Below, piece after piece: positions 23,765 to 34,576 of a DNA stretch of 64,000 nt. The translations under genes and the position numbers were made by a program. Under the pieces are notes generated by a model. That model worked only from the letters and a program-made list of their open reading frames with translations, ran no database searches and was not told the origin of the DNA. Origin of the DNA: Dryococelus australis (lineage: Eukaryota; Arthropoda; Insecta; Phasmatodea; Phasmatidae); contig CM056994.1 in NCBI GenBank assembly GCA_029891345.1, positions 136,034,457-136,098,456 on the forward strand, written 5' to 3'. The first letter of the stretch is position 1, and each line of letters opens with the position of its first letter.

Positions 23765-24780
23765 AATGTGTTCATCTGTGTCGCGTCAACCACGCTAAAA
23801 TGGCAGACATCATGCTAGAACAACTGCGAGAAGGCATCAATATGTCCACGTCAGCATCCGTAACAAACACGATCGCGAATGTGCATAACTGGGATATTCC
23901 AGTTGAACGATGCATGCACTGTAACCGGCAAAAAGTGAAATCAGCATGCTAGATGCTAATTTGTGGGGGCAACCTATCTGCCAATGCACACCCAACAACA
24001 CATCAACACCATCAGAACAATGACTGTGCATGCACACCAGATGTGCTAGGGCGGCTACGAAATGGGCTATGTGTCAAAAGTGCAAACAAAACTTCCATCT
24101 GAGATGTATAGGGTCGGAGGAGTATGTGACTTTTCGTGATGGTGTGATAAACTGTAATAAGTGCCGTAATAAGAACTGTGTGGAGAATGCGCCGCCAGAA
24201 ACTCCGGAAAGTAAGCCCATGCCGCAACCGATCATCGTAACCTACACCCCACAGGGTTTGACAGGGCCTGACCGAAACGTGCTGTTACCGACTTTCATGG
24301 GACACGATGCTGAGGATCCAGGTATGTTCCTAGCTGTGTGCGAAGAAAAGCTGCACAGACACCAGGTGGACAGAGACGATTGGATGGAAGTGACAGCAAA
24401 CCAGTTAAGGGGAACCTCTGCCACGTGGTAAAACTTGGTACAAAACTACCGGATAACCTGAGAAGAGTTTTGCAAAAGATTGTTAGGCAGGTTCGACATG
24501 GACGGCAATGCCATCCAAGCACAAGTCAGACTTTAACATGAACAACAACGCGAGAGTGAGGGAATAGAGGAGTTCACACAGAGGAAGTTAGGTCTGTACA
24601 AACATTTACACCCAGGACAGTGAACCCGCGGAGTGCTCGAGATTATTGTAGCATTGTCAACACCGGACATTACGCTGTATTTATGTAGGGCAACACGCGC
24701 AAGTGTTGAGCAATTCACACGAGAAGCATGTCTGTACGAACGTGATGTACGCGCTGGACAAGAGTATCAAGCGCCGAGGC
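23758..24780 (+). pseudogene. Gypsy A Gag with N-terminal PHD-like zinc finger, broken
   Basis: Fragments in several frames. Near 24045-24180 a C-x2-C-x4-H-x2-C ... C-x2-C pattern (MCQKCKQNFHLRC, then NCNKC) fits the second part of a PHD finger, with further cysteines just upstream. The capsid-like part begins near 24285 with DPGMFLAVCEEKL and QLRGTSATWW, the last spanning a stop or frame change at about 24430. Further segments (near 24545, EGIEEFTQRKLGLYKH) follow in another frame. Gag would form the particle that packages element RNA; the PHD-like finger might bind histone tails or act as a zinc knuckle substitute. Stops near 23950 and 24430 show decay. Confidence 0.7.
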
Positions 24781-24904
24781 AAAATTACTGAGCACCAATA
24801 CCCGCAGTAATGGTAGATGTTACACGACCGCCACCACCGTTTACGACAGTGCAGATGACACGGGGACAAAGGCAGAATTATCAAAACAATAACAACAACT
24901 GTGA

Positions 24905-25520
24905 ATGTTACTACCAAGGGAACAGGTTGGGCAACTGAGTAGGGAGGTTGGCGAAACCGCACCTGCACCAATCTCACCACCGAACCAGAAAAATCTGCCT
25001 CATACAGGTGCTAAAGTATTTCAGGTTAGTGACAGTACAGTACGTGCATTAAGGGTAAATGTAGAACTCAAAGGGAAAAATGTAACCACCGTTGTAGACA
25101 TTGCTGCTAGCCACAACTTCATACGTGAGGGACTAATTAAACCCATTACTACCAGAGCGCTGCCATGCCACTTACAGTTCGTAACCACCAACCAACAAGG
25201 GGAAGCTACGAGTGTAATGCACGTGACTGTGGGAGTTCGGGAACTCCGTAAGAAATGTGATGTCTACATTGTACCCAATTTGTGTGAAGAAATAATTTTG
25301 TGGTTACCATGGTTGATTGACAACCAAGCAGTGATTAAACTGCATCTCGACCATCTTCACGTGGGGACACATGGGAGGTGGACGCTGTACGCCGTAGGAG
25401 CAACGCTGCCGACACCACCAGCTGCTGTGTCGCTGGCAGAATTCTCGCACGAGATACCAGAACAACATCAAGGGAAGTTACAACTGCTGGACCAGTATGC
25501 CGGTGTGTTTCACACTGATG
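24905..25520 (+). pseudogene. Gypsy A retropepsin-like protease region
   Basis: The open frame 24905-25813 starts with linker, then a strand with VDIAASHNFIREG at about 25098. The flap and second half follow, ending with IILWLPWLIDNQAVI at about 25290, the typical LGxxWL-type helix and strand before RT in this clade. The catalytic motif of retropepsins is D-[TS]-G; here it reads D-I-A-A. Element B has D-N-A-A at the same place, so the alanine is shared by the lineage while the middle residue varies. Activity of such a motif cannot be judged from sequence. The frame remains open into RT. Confidence 0.75.
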
Positions 25521-26217
25521 GGAAGCTGCAGTGTATGGACATCACCGAGCACGCCATCATCACGACGCACGAGGACTCAGTATACTCCAAGCCACGGGAC
25601 CCAGGTATTTTCTTCCGGCACGTGAGCAATCAACAGGTATGTGAGATGCTAAGTGACACTATAATAGAACCTACGCAAAGTCTCTACAATTCAGGCATTA
25701 CACTAGCACCTAAAAAGGACGATGAATGGAGGTTTTGTGTGGATTTCTGTCCATTAAAAAAAGTAACAGTAAACACGCCACCTTCTATAATCAACATAAA
25801 AGACACTTTGTGAACACTAGGACCCGCTACTGTGTTCAGGTCTCTTGATCTGACGTCCGGATATTGGCAAGTGCCTATCTGCCCCCAGGACAAAAAAAAA
25901 ACTGCATTCACACCACAGATGGACGTAGATTCCAATTTGTTGCAATGTTATTCAGCTTAAAATATGCTCCCGCCATTTTTCAGAATTTAATTATAAATGT
26001 GTTAGATGGTTACATAGGAGACTTTGCGATGGCGTACTTAGATGATGTACTTGTGTCATTGAACAGCTGGGAAGAGCACCTTCACCACCTAAACCTGGTG
26101 TTTGAAAAATTGGAACATAACAAATTGATGTGTAAAATCTACAAGTGTAAGTTAGGAATGAGTAGGATGGAATTTATAGGGCTCTATGTCACATGGGACG
26201 GACACGAACCAGAATGA
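25521..26217 (+). pseudogene. Gypsy A reverse transcriptase
   Basis: Two open pieces separated by a stop at about 25811. The first ends with PKKDDEWRFCVDFCPLKKV (RT block with the conserved R-x-C-V-D-F). The second has DGRRFQFVAMLFSLKYAPA and the intact catalytic box AYLDDVLV at about 26035, then LGMSRMEFIGLYVTW. RT would copy element RNA to DNA. The catalytic YLDD is kept, but stops on either side (25811 and 26215) inactivate it. Confidence 0.88.
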
Positions 26218-27260
26218 TAACAGGTACAACAGATACAGGACAAACCCACACCCCAGTCACGTAAACAAGTCAAAAAGTTTTTTGGTTTAATAAACTGGTT
26301 GAGAGAGTTTGTTCTACATTTTTCTGTAATTACTGCACAATTGACTGCATTGTTATCTGAAAAACGTAAATTTGTGTGGACACCTCAAGTTGACCAAGCG
26401 TTCAAAGACATAAAACTTGCTTTCTTAAACTGTCAACCACTAGCCAAGTTCAGCCCGTAACTGCCAGTCGTAGTTCAAACAGACGCGAGACTAGAAGGCA
26501 TTGGGGCAGTACTGTACCAACTGGGAGAACAAGGTGGAAAAACACATCATTAACTATCACAGAGTGAAGTTTGGTAATGCAGAGAGGAAATACCACGTCA
26601 CTGAACAGGAATGTTTGACGATCGTGCATGCCCTAAGGAGGTACCAGCCATACGTGTTAGAAAGAAAGTTCACGCTGAAAACCGACAACCAATGTTTAGT
26701 TTGGCTCAAGGGAATGCATAACGGGAAGAGCAAACATGCCCGCTGAGCCCTGCTATTACAAGAATTCGACTTCCAAGTATAACATGTGGTGGGGGAAACC
26801 AATGAACTCGCAGATGTGCTGTCTAGGAACCCGTGACAACACATTACCGTAACAGATGATGCTGAGTGGGAAGAGACGCTACCACCTTGCTGTGCCACAC
26901 AAGTAACGGAAACAACACCTTTTGTTTTGCAAAGTATTGTTGTCACATCACCCGGAGAACTTATTTCGCTAAATGTCCGCAATGTTTTAAGAGAAGTGCA
27001 CGTGGCACAGGAAAATTCCCCCGATGCTGCACAACGCCGACAACACTGCACAGACAGATATTCCGAACAATGGCGAGTCGTGTACTGGGAAATACAAGTG
27101 AAACCATCCGACAGTTGCACAAAATGGCAAATAATAATAGTTCTTTTTGCAAGTTGTTAAGGATATTCCCCCTCCCGCAAACTCTTGTGCAGCCCTCTAA
27201 CACCTCAGATAACATTAGGAACATAGTATGTAGGCACTGGGTGCCTATTAACAGATAGTT
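26218..27260 (+). pseudogene. Gypsy A RT thumb, RNase H and linker
   Basis: A KKFFGLINWLREFV motif near 26270 is the RT thumb; RNase H follows with VVQTDARLEGIGAVLYQLG (first aspartate) near 26467, ERKYHVTEQECLTIVHAL (glutamate) near 26585 and LKTDNQCLVWL near 26680. A stop precedes the linker that includes WEETLPP near 26868. After about 27260 the element similarity ends; integrase is missing. Confidence 0.82.
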
Positions 27261-27360
27261 TGATCTACTTTATTAGCATTTACCTTGGTGCATTGTTTCT
27301 CTGTCAGTCAGACCCATGCATGAAGCGGTCTTGGCATTTCTTGTCACCTTGCGAGTAATC

Positions 27361-27529
27361 CTCCCCCCCCCCCCCAAACCCTTTTTCCCCCAGTATGCCG
27401 GGGGGGAAAACTGCTGGAACAACAACAACCACAACAATCTCAACAACAACAACAACAACCACCACCGCCGCCGCCGCCGCCACCACCACCACCACCACCA
27501 CCACCCACCCACACACATATATATATATT
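27361..27529. repeat. Compound microsatellite: C, AAC, CCG, CCA, CA, TA runs
   Basis: A C-run at about 27361 is followed by interrupted AAC units (27418-27457), CCG and CCA triplets (27458-27505), then CA and TA dinucleotides to 27529. Reading frames here are only homopolymer translations. The TA run abuts the Tigger-related element, and TA and TG runs continue on its other side. Confidence 0.85.
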
Positions 27530-27942
27530 ATCTGTGAACGGATTATCCGCTTTGCGGCTTAACTGTGGCATATTCAGAAAGATAAAAATAAACTTTGGAA
27601 ATTAACTCAAAAAATGTCAGAACGAAGTTAATTTAATAAAACGGCCATCTGAACTAATGAAATTCGTAACAGGTACTCTCTCAAAATAACTGTGGAATGA
27701 AATATGTTTGATTATTGATGCAAATGTGTTCCCGATGGCGCGATGAGTTTAGTTATGTCGCAAGACAGCGAGCTCACAACACCACACAACTCGCTAGCCT
27801 AGCTGCCGCCTGCCAGGTATAGCCGGTCACGGTGCAACCACCGCATTCCTCCCTCGTATCGCATTCACACAGTCAGTGTCAGCTTTATCTCGCCTGTCAG
27901 CAGTTACGTTTGGTTTTGTTTTTGCTCATTTTCAGCCGAAAA

Positions 27943-28251
27943 ATGTCTGCAAAACGTAAACGTGTCATTTTAAATTTACAGCAGAAGCTGGAAATTATTA
28001 ATAAACTTGAAGGAGGTAGTGTAATAAAACAACTTTCATTTATGTATGGAGTGGGAGAAACAACAATTCGGGATATACGAAACAATAAATCCAAACTTAT
28101 AGAGTTTGTGAGCAGTGCGGACTCAACAAGTGGATTGGTGAATAGGAAAACAATGAAACTATCAACGTATGCGGAACTAGGTAAGGGTATGCTGGAGTGT
28201 TTTAACCAGAAACGTGCCGCAGGCTTAGTATGTGTGAAACAAGCCCTATAA
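27943..28251 (+). pseudogene. Tigger/jerky transposase N-terminal domain
   Basis: Start ATG at 27943. The protein begins MSAKRKRVILNLQQKLEII and continues KLEGGSVIKQLSFMYGVGETTIRDIRNN with the psq-type helix-turn-helix of CENP-B and Tigger transposases, then a lysine-rich linker and the start of the second DNA-binding domain (STYAELGKGMLECFNQKR). A stop falls at 28249. No DDE nuclease follows, only about 690 bases to the terminus. It would bind element termini; alone it could at most be a DNA-binding remnant. Confidence 0.85.
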
Positions 28252-28460
28252 TTTTTTGAAGAACTGGGAATGGAAGGTGAAACTTGTTTCTTACATTAAA
28301 CACTGTTTTCCACACGCTGAAACAGCTGGCTGTATGCCGCACGCACTGGACAGTGTGGGAGGTGTGTGTGTGTGTGACATGAACAACATGCAGTTCGCTT
28401 TGCATGTCTTTGTTTCCCCTGTCCAGGATGGGGAGCGGGGTGGGGGTGGAAGGTGGCAAC

Positions 28461-28484
28461 GTTGCCTAGCAACCGAGTGACGTC
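28461..28484. promoter_or_regulatory. X-box followed by CRE-like site
   Basis: GTTGCCTAGCAAC (28461-28473) is a perfect palindromic RFX X-box. Four bases later TGACGTC (28478-28484) is a CREB/ATF-type site. An X-box next to a CRE-like X2 box is the arrangement known from vertebrate class II MHC promoters. Here it lies within a transposon 3' region and its role is unknown. Confidence 0.4.
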
Positions 28485-28941
28485 GGCCTGCCTTCCCTCT
28501 AAAGTAACTTCAGATTCCAGTATCACTCTGCGATAAACACCACACGCATCCCGCTGCGTTGTTTGTATTAGCTGTAGCTGCACATTTCTTGTAATGTTCG
28601 TGAGAGAACTACCGTGTTTACCCACATATTTTACAGACTTTATATCCCGGTTTTGTAAGTTAGAAATCAGGGGTGCATAAAAAACGTATTTTTAAAATTT
28701 CTTGGTTTGTTAATAAATAATAGGGTACAGAAATTATGTAAGGCAGCAAAATATATGGGTAAATACAGTAGTATGTCAAGGATAGGCTAGGTTTCACACT
28801 GAAATACCCAGTATTAAGTTATAACCATATGAAACTTAGTGTTGGAAAAACTGTATTTTTCCCCTTTTAGCATGTGGATTAGCCGCAATTTTGGGTTATC
28901 CGTGGCAATCGTCCCCTCCATTATCACGGGTAATCGAGAGT

Positions 28942-28944
<3 letters not shown>

Positions 28945-29036
<92 letters not shown>
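28945..29036. repeat. (TA)n(TG)n microsatellite
   Basis: About 65 bases of TA followed by about 27 of TG. Together with the TA run at 27513-27529 it flanks the Tigger relative, suggesting that one longer dinucleotide tract was split. Confidence 0.9.
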
Positions 29037-29396
29037 AGAGTGTGTGTACTTTTGTAGTTTAGGCAAATTAGACGAAATATAAGAAAAATCTCCAAGTTTT
29101 GAAAATTGGCACAGGTTTTCATCTTGACATACTTTTTAAAATATTAAAAGTCCCCACTGGCATGGGGTGAGCGAGGGGGAGTAAGAGCCATTTAAATTAT
29201 TTTTTTTTAATTTTAGATTTTTGCAAATATAAAAAGAAATATCAGGATTAGCTAAAAAAAAAAAAGTATAATATGCTAATTTAAAGCATATAAAATTTCC
29301 TACAAGAATGGTCTTATGCATATTTTTCTTAAAGTTAATAGTCTAAAACATGTCAAATATGGGTAATTTCCAATTATCCAGTTAACTTACAACTCT

Positions 29397-29738
29397 TGAA
29401 GATGCCTTCACTGTCCTGCTCGGGATGTAGCACACTGCTGCTTTGCTTGTGCACCAGGCACGCACGTCCGTGCACTTCGTGTATGGGTCACCGCTGCCTT
29501 TGTACAGAAACAGGTTTTTGAACTGGATCACGACCCGTCAGGTCCTTGTTACCAAGAGTAAACTCAGCCCAGTGTGTGTATAATGCAATTATAATCTATG
29601 CCCCTAAAAGCAGAGTCTGAAATTAGAAAGGGAAAGTGTTATCTCCCTTTTGCTCCCAATTAATTGAGGCGTAAAGAGCCTATGTGTGTAAAGCCACATG
29701 GGTTTCATTTAAATACTGAACACAAGCTATTTACACTA
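29397..29738 (+). mobile_element. Solo LTR, Gypsy B family
   Basis: Starts TGAAGATGCC and contains CTGTCCTGCTCGGGATG, GTTACCAAGAGTAAACTC and a final CAAGCTATTTACACTA. It aligns along its length with the 3' LTR at 44444-44781 and with the reverse copy at 13316. No internal sequence adjoins it. A clear target duplication was not found. Confidence 0.78.
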
Positions 29739-29746
29739 ATAGTAGG

Positions 29747-30110
29747 GAAATGGCGGTTGACGTACAAGGGGATCGGGGACAGTTTTGATTGAGCCAACCG
29801 CCATGTTGTGATATCACCTGACCACCATCTTGGAAGTCATTGACTTTGACCCCTGCCCCATGACCTTTGATTTTGATCTTTGACCCCATATACCCAAAAT
29901 TAAAAAAAAATTCTTTACAAAAATTGTAAAAAATATTTGTAAGAATTACAAAAAAAATGTCAAAATAACTTAAAAAAATTATTAATAAAAAATTACTAAA
30001 AAATTGTTCAAAAAATTTATAAACAATTATAATCAAAATATACTAAAAAATTGTTTAAAAAATTTATAAAAAAAAATTTCTGGAGGTCCCCAGTACCATC
30101 CCCAGCGGAC
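29747..30110. other. Very AT-rich spacer
   Basis: After a short GC-richer head, about 200 bases consist almost only of A and T with repeated AAAAAATTT motifs. Short frames here are low-complexity translations. Confidence 0.5.
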
Positions 30111-30253
30111 AACTGTCACCAATTCTTATTGGCTGTTAAGTCAGCGGGTCTCCATCTCCTCACCATCACCAATTAGTCTGCAGGTCTCCACTCCCCTCAC
30201 TTATACTCATTCCGTGATCTTGATTTTTTCATTTGTCATTTGTTTCGAAGGTC

Positions 30254-30426
30254 GCCATCTTGGTAGGCTGTTTCTCACATGTGTTCGACCCCACCATCTT
30301 GGTAGGCATCAATTAGTCACATTTGCTCCACTGCCATACTGGTAAGCATAATTTATTTGTAAGTTTTTTCTCTCACCTTCGTTCTACCACTATCTTGGTA
30401 GGAGCATTCAATGCCATCTCGGTAGG
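30254..30426 (+). repeat. Five diverged 14-base repeats, consensus RCCATCTTGGTAGG
   Basis: Copies start at 30254, 30293, 30333, 30389 and 30413, spaced 39, 40, 56 and 24 bases. The core GCCATCTTG matches the DNA motif of YY1 and its fly relative Pleiohomeotic. A related GACCACCATCTTGG lies at 29819. No surrounding gene is visible. Confidence 0.55.
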
Positions 30427-30660
30427 TGTCAGTTGTTTTCAACACATAGATGGTGCTAATGTATTAATTTATCCACCAGACAGCAGCCATATTTGTTTAT
30501 TTGTGATTGTCACTTGTTTGGAAGTTTGTCTCTCAACTTCGTTAGATTAACAGCAGACGACTAACCCCCTACCAATTACTCACTTCCCTTCGATCCAATA
30601 CATTTAAGTGTTCAAGTGCCCTGCCAATGATTCTCATTGGCTAATTGACGGCCCCCCCTA

Positions 30661-30823
30661 CCCTCATCTCTGTTTTCCCAGTGGCTAATTTCTCGGGTGC
30701 CTTCAGAAACTTCAGTTTAATCAATCAAATGCCTCCATTCCATCTCCACCCCTATTTTCCCATTGGCCAATTACATGGGTGTCTTTGGAAACTTTAATTC
30801 TGACCAATCAGATAACTCCATTC
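30661..30823 (+). repeat. Tandem duplication of about 82 bases with CCAAT boxes
   Basis: Two units (30661-30740 and 30741-30823) share TTTTCCCANTGGC, GGGTG, CTTNNGAAACTT and CTCCATTC. Each unit holds CCAAT-box-like motifs in one or both orientations (ATTGGCCAATT in the second), and a further ATTGGCTAATT lies just upstream at 30637. No transcript start is evident. Confidence 0.55.
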
Positions 30824-30849
30824 GAACCCCTCATGATGATAGGAATATC

Positions 30850-31884
30850 GTCAGCTAAGAAGTTTGGTTTTCTGGTCATATTATGCAGCAGTTGGTATCC
30901 CAGTTTGTAACCTTTTTTTTAAGTTAGCTTTTAGTATGTGCGTTGTTAAAGGCCGGCCTTACTTTTCTTACATTATTCATTATGCATAATTTTGTATTTA
31001 ATTACACATTATTTTATTATGGACCTTAATTTAGTATAACAATATCGGCTATTGAGTCTTATGTAATTATGCGTGCAACTCTTGTAACTGTAGTGCGAGG
31101 GGTCGCCACCATATTTGGCAACTGGCGAGGGGTGACATCACATGGTCAGGTATGTATGTGCTGCTCCAGCCAGTGTGGCAGTCAAGAGAGTCGCGAGTTG
31201 GCGTCAGATATGGTGGATGGAAAGTTGAATCTGGTTGGGCAGAGAGCCGCGTCGGAAGTGCCTGGCGACATGAGCCAGTGGTATAATGCACACATTACAG
31301 GGAGACGTTCGACAACTGGCTGCCAAATGTGAAGAAACAGGGTATATGTGCATGGTATACGCGTATGTAAGTGTGCGATATTGCACGAGGCCATGGTACG
31401 AGCCTAAAAACTTTATTGAACTAAAACAAACATTAACAAACTGCTTTTCGATGTGTGTCCGAACGTGTTACTTTTCTATGCTAAAGTGCTTAATATTCTG
31501 AGAGTGTGTAGATCCCAATTGAAAGTAACTATGCATCTATACATGCAAATATTGCCAGTTTGCTGTGGATGTGTACGTTGGTAATTTCCATGTGAGTAAA
31601 TGATGCATTTTGCAAAATTGCACGGCTGTGGGGAAAATAGTTACTGTGGTTAACGTGCTTATGCATTTTAGTATAAGCACGCAAAATATCACATGTATAA
31701 GTGTGTACCGCCATCTGTGAAAATTCCCTGGAGGCCAGCTTTTATATGCGGTGGGGTGTAGCGGCGACACTGCTTCTAGGGCGAACGGCTGTATCCATTC
31801 GACGGTGGAGCAAGGAACTGAGGCTGTATACAAAACGTCATGGCTGGCTTGCTGATTATAAAGCTGCAACACGATTTTCTACTA
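30850..31884. other. Spacer, no gene recognised
   Basis: Short frames near 31069-31332 on both strands have no recognisable domain. No splice-supported exon was found. Confidence 0.4.
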
Positions 31885-32195
31885 CTGTTTTTTTCTGTGG
31901 GCACACACAAGCACCTCTGGCCATGGGTTCGGTGGCACTGTAACATCCAAACTGTACCAAGCACTGTCACAGCGTTCCAATCATACGTAAAAAGTTTGTA
32001 ATTATTTTTAATTCCATGAATAATTTCACAACTTTTCCTGACGTACTTGGTTGTACTTCTTTCGCTTGTTTGAGAAGATGCACATGAACAGTACACTCTT
32101 CACCATTGCTATCCTGAACTGTTAATTCAAAGGCCTTATCATAAATGATGCTTCTTTCGAGGATGATGAAATGAACAGGCATCACTTCGTTAATA
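31885..32195 (-). repeat. Unidentified coding repeat, copy 1
   Basis: Shares with 35385-35710 the phrases CCTCTGGCCATGG, CGTAAAAAGTTTGTAATT and ACTGTTAATTCAAA. The minus-strand frame reads LERSIIYDKAFELTVQDSN then a histidine- and leucine-rich segment and PSTSG, and copy 2 reads LERRIMYLKAFELTV in the same place, so an ancestral protein-coding repeat is likely. I cannot name the family; a DNA transposon or multicopy gene remnant are both possible. Confidence 0.55.
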
Positions 32196-33574
32196 AAAAA
32201 ATTATCTATCGCTCACACCCAACTATCTCTCTGCAGCCAATATGGCAGGCTGGGGAATCAAAGCAGATTATAATGTTACCATTTACAAAGAAGCCAGGTT
32301 TGAAGTACGCATTCCTCTCTCATGCTACTGGGATTTGCCAAAGATTATAAGAAAATAATAATAGGAGCTGGTGATACTAGCCACATCACATTTGGATGCC
32401 TTTGGCCTGACGATGAGATTCACCAGTGTTTAAATAACTTTGAAACAAAGTTACTTGCATTACGTAATGATGTTGCTGATTTGCACCTAGAACTGTCTGT
32501 GTGCATGTTCTTACAGAATTGAAATGTAAAATGGAATGACTTGTGAAACAATTTCTACTGACTGAGTGTCTGCAGCTCAATCAAGACATTTATATAGATG
32601 TAAAACAAATGTGATTTTAAAGAGAGAGACACATTTATCCTAATTTTTTGTGTGTAATTTGTATGTGGTTTTCAAGTTCAATATATCAACATATTAAATA
32701 TCTTATAACTGTGTGTGTGTTTAGTAATTAATTTTTCTCCCTGTAAAACCCACGTAAGTTAAAAAAAAAAATATATATTTATTGCGCTTGCTTTTCCCTT
32801 GGAGATGGGGCAAGTACATTCAATAGTTCTTTAAAATATGGTTATTGTGGTTGCTTTTCCCTTTGAAAGGTACAAGTACGTACAATATATATTTTGTATC
32901 AGTTTTTAATACCTACAATGTTAACCTAACTTAAATTTGACGTACATTTTTAAACTTGTATCATTACTATTACAACAAATAACTTGTTGGACATACTTAG
33001 AAAATAGCCATTTAATGAAGGGTATTCACTTAAAAAAAATGTCCACTGCTCGATGGAACAGCTACTGACCTACCTTAAAAAACCTTTAGAAAATGCGTGA
33101 AAATGAAAGGAGAGCAAGAATGCTGTTGGAGAGGAAGTGCTTATGTGACAACCTTCATTCTGCCACACTGTGCAAAGACACCGCCAGCCTCTATGTATTG
33201 CTTGCATGCAACAGCAGCAGAAATGCCGCTGCATTTTAAAAATGATTTCAATATGAATACAGAAAATATTACACAAATACTTGTAACAAAAAATATTTAT
33301 TTTACATCATTTCTAGATACCCCATAATTACAAAGAACTTGAAAGAAAATAATATAAAATGATGTGTGCTGCACTACTACTAATCAACTATGATTACAAC
33401 CCATTGCTAAATGTTCCTACTTCCACTATTACAGAGGTGAAAGACACATAGAAAGAATTTTCCAGACGAATTCTCTGTTGTATACTCTACTAGGCAACAG
33501 GAACTTATAAGCGAATTCTCGTCACCTGAAGGTTACGCAAACCCGGCAAGCACGCCACCCCCCTTATCCATCGC
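32196..33574. other. AT-rich spacer with a two-unit tandem repeat
   Basis: Units at 32781-32822 and 32843-32886 share ATTGNGNTTGCTTTTCCCTT and CAAGTAC with a 62-base period. No gene is recognised in the rest. Confidence 0.45.
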
Positions 33575-34576
33575 TGAGAGCCTAAAGTTGCCTGGACCTC
33601 GGGCAGGGCCGAGCGCTACCGAAGATGAACGAAGCAGTATTGCTAACTACTGCTGACCACAGATTTTCTACTCCCATGCCAGGGCAGGACGTCATGCCTT
33701 TCCCGCACCTCGCTGCGGCAGCATAGACTTGGGCACTATATAAGTCCATGCACAGCAGGGCTCCAGCAGTCATTCTTCCGAAGTCATTCTTGTTTCTTCT
33801 CTCGTGACATCCCAAGCACTACCTAGTGCTGGGACCTCCAGAGATCTACGAAGTCTTACGTACACCTCCTGAGGCAACTTCCATCAACGACGAGCAGTCA
33901 TCCAGCGAACACACTTATACTTATTAAATTCACTTTGTATTCGTCTACAGCTATTTCCTCTCCCTTGTAACTCAGAACCAGGTCGCATACACCTGAATAA
34001 TGCAGTTACCTTCAGCACTCCACTCTCAATAAACATATATTGTTCTCTATTGTTAAGCTTTTCTTCTTTAGAGTACTTTTCTGTTTACCAGTTTAATACA
34101 AGATACGACGTGCACTTCCGACTGGAACTGAGAGATTGTTACTTGACCGAATTAGTCTTGACTACGGACCCCCTTCAGGAGTCCGTGAGTCCAGCAACAC
34201 ACACATTAGATGGCCATCTGTTTCTTTCCTCAACCCGAGCACTAATTCAGTGCTGGAGGGGAGGAACAGTGGAGCTCCTATCACAGTAACACCTTCATCC
34301 AAGGAGGGGCTACAAGCCTGGGTTATTTCCTCGCTCTGAGCACTACGTTAGTGCTGAAGTAATCATAGCCTCAAACTTGCCGCTCAACCTTGCCTGGGCG
34401 CACAATCAGTAGAGGCTTGGTGGTCCACACGGCTCTCCATCTCTGATCAGCCCGCAAAGCGTGGGGGACTAGTGGAGTCTATTACTGAGCTCGTAACAGC
34501 AAGCAATTATTGGGTAAACACTGTACTACTGTTCTTGTCAAGGTGCACTACGTAAATTGTTAAGCCACCTTACTCT
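33575..34576 (+). mobile_element. LTR-retroelement-like segment (TATA box, poly(A) signal, leader)
   Basis: CACTATATAAG at about 33735 is a strong TATA box, and AATAAA occurs at about 34030 in CTCAATAAACATATATTG, so about 300 bases could be a U3-R-U5 unit. The leader that follows carries two of three hairpins with stem AGCACT. No paired LTR, primer-binding site or polymerase was found; assignment to a retroelement (BEL/Pao or Gypsy) is tentative. Confidence 0.45.
33815..34355 (+). repeat. Three short hairpins with the same stem
   Basis: AGCACTA-CC-TAGTGCT at 33815-33830, AGCACT-AATTC-AGTGCT at 34238-34254 and AGCACTA-CGT-TAGTGCT at 34339-34355 are perfect inverted repeats with different loops. 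A weaker version occurs near 34784. Stem identity with loop variation suggests either selection on RNA structure or repeat units. Confidence 0.7.

Larger units (their letters stand above)
21839..27260 (+). mobile_element. Ty3/Gypsy element A: 5' LTR, gag, protease, RT, RNase H; 3' end missing
   Basis: Full 5' LTR, primer-binding site and coding region in the order gag, protease, RT, RNase H. The sequence leaves the element after the RNase H linker at about 27260; integrase and 3' LTR are absent. A solo LTR of the same family lies at 49741. The linker phrase WEETLPP matches WETSLPP in element B, and the Gag shares a QLxG-x(4)-WW motif with B, so A and B belong to one clade. Plus orientation, antisense to the Ig gene. 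Confidence 0.88.
27530..28944 (+). mobile_element. Tigger/jerky-type element, internally deleted
   Basis: The left part has ACGGATTATCCGCTTTGCGGCTT near 27537; the right part, reverse-complemented, has the related ACGGATAACCCAAAATTGCGG inside a terminus that starts TTGACTCTCGATTACCCG. That outer terminus is missing on the left. Between them lies the start of a CENP-B-type transposase. Most of the DDE region is absent, so the element is non-autonomous. It sits inside AT-dinucleotide repeat, fitting the TA target preference of the superfamily. Confidence 0.75.

Noticed and set aside
27273..27537. Open frames rich in Asn/His or Val/Trp on both strands
   Set aside because: They are translations of the compound microsatellite; no start context, domain or codon pattern supports coding.
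28814..29122. Open frames of alternating Ile-Tyr and Val-Cys
   Set aside because: They arise from the (TA)n(TG)n repeat.
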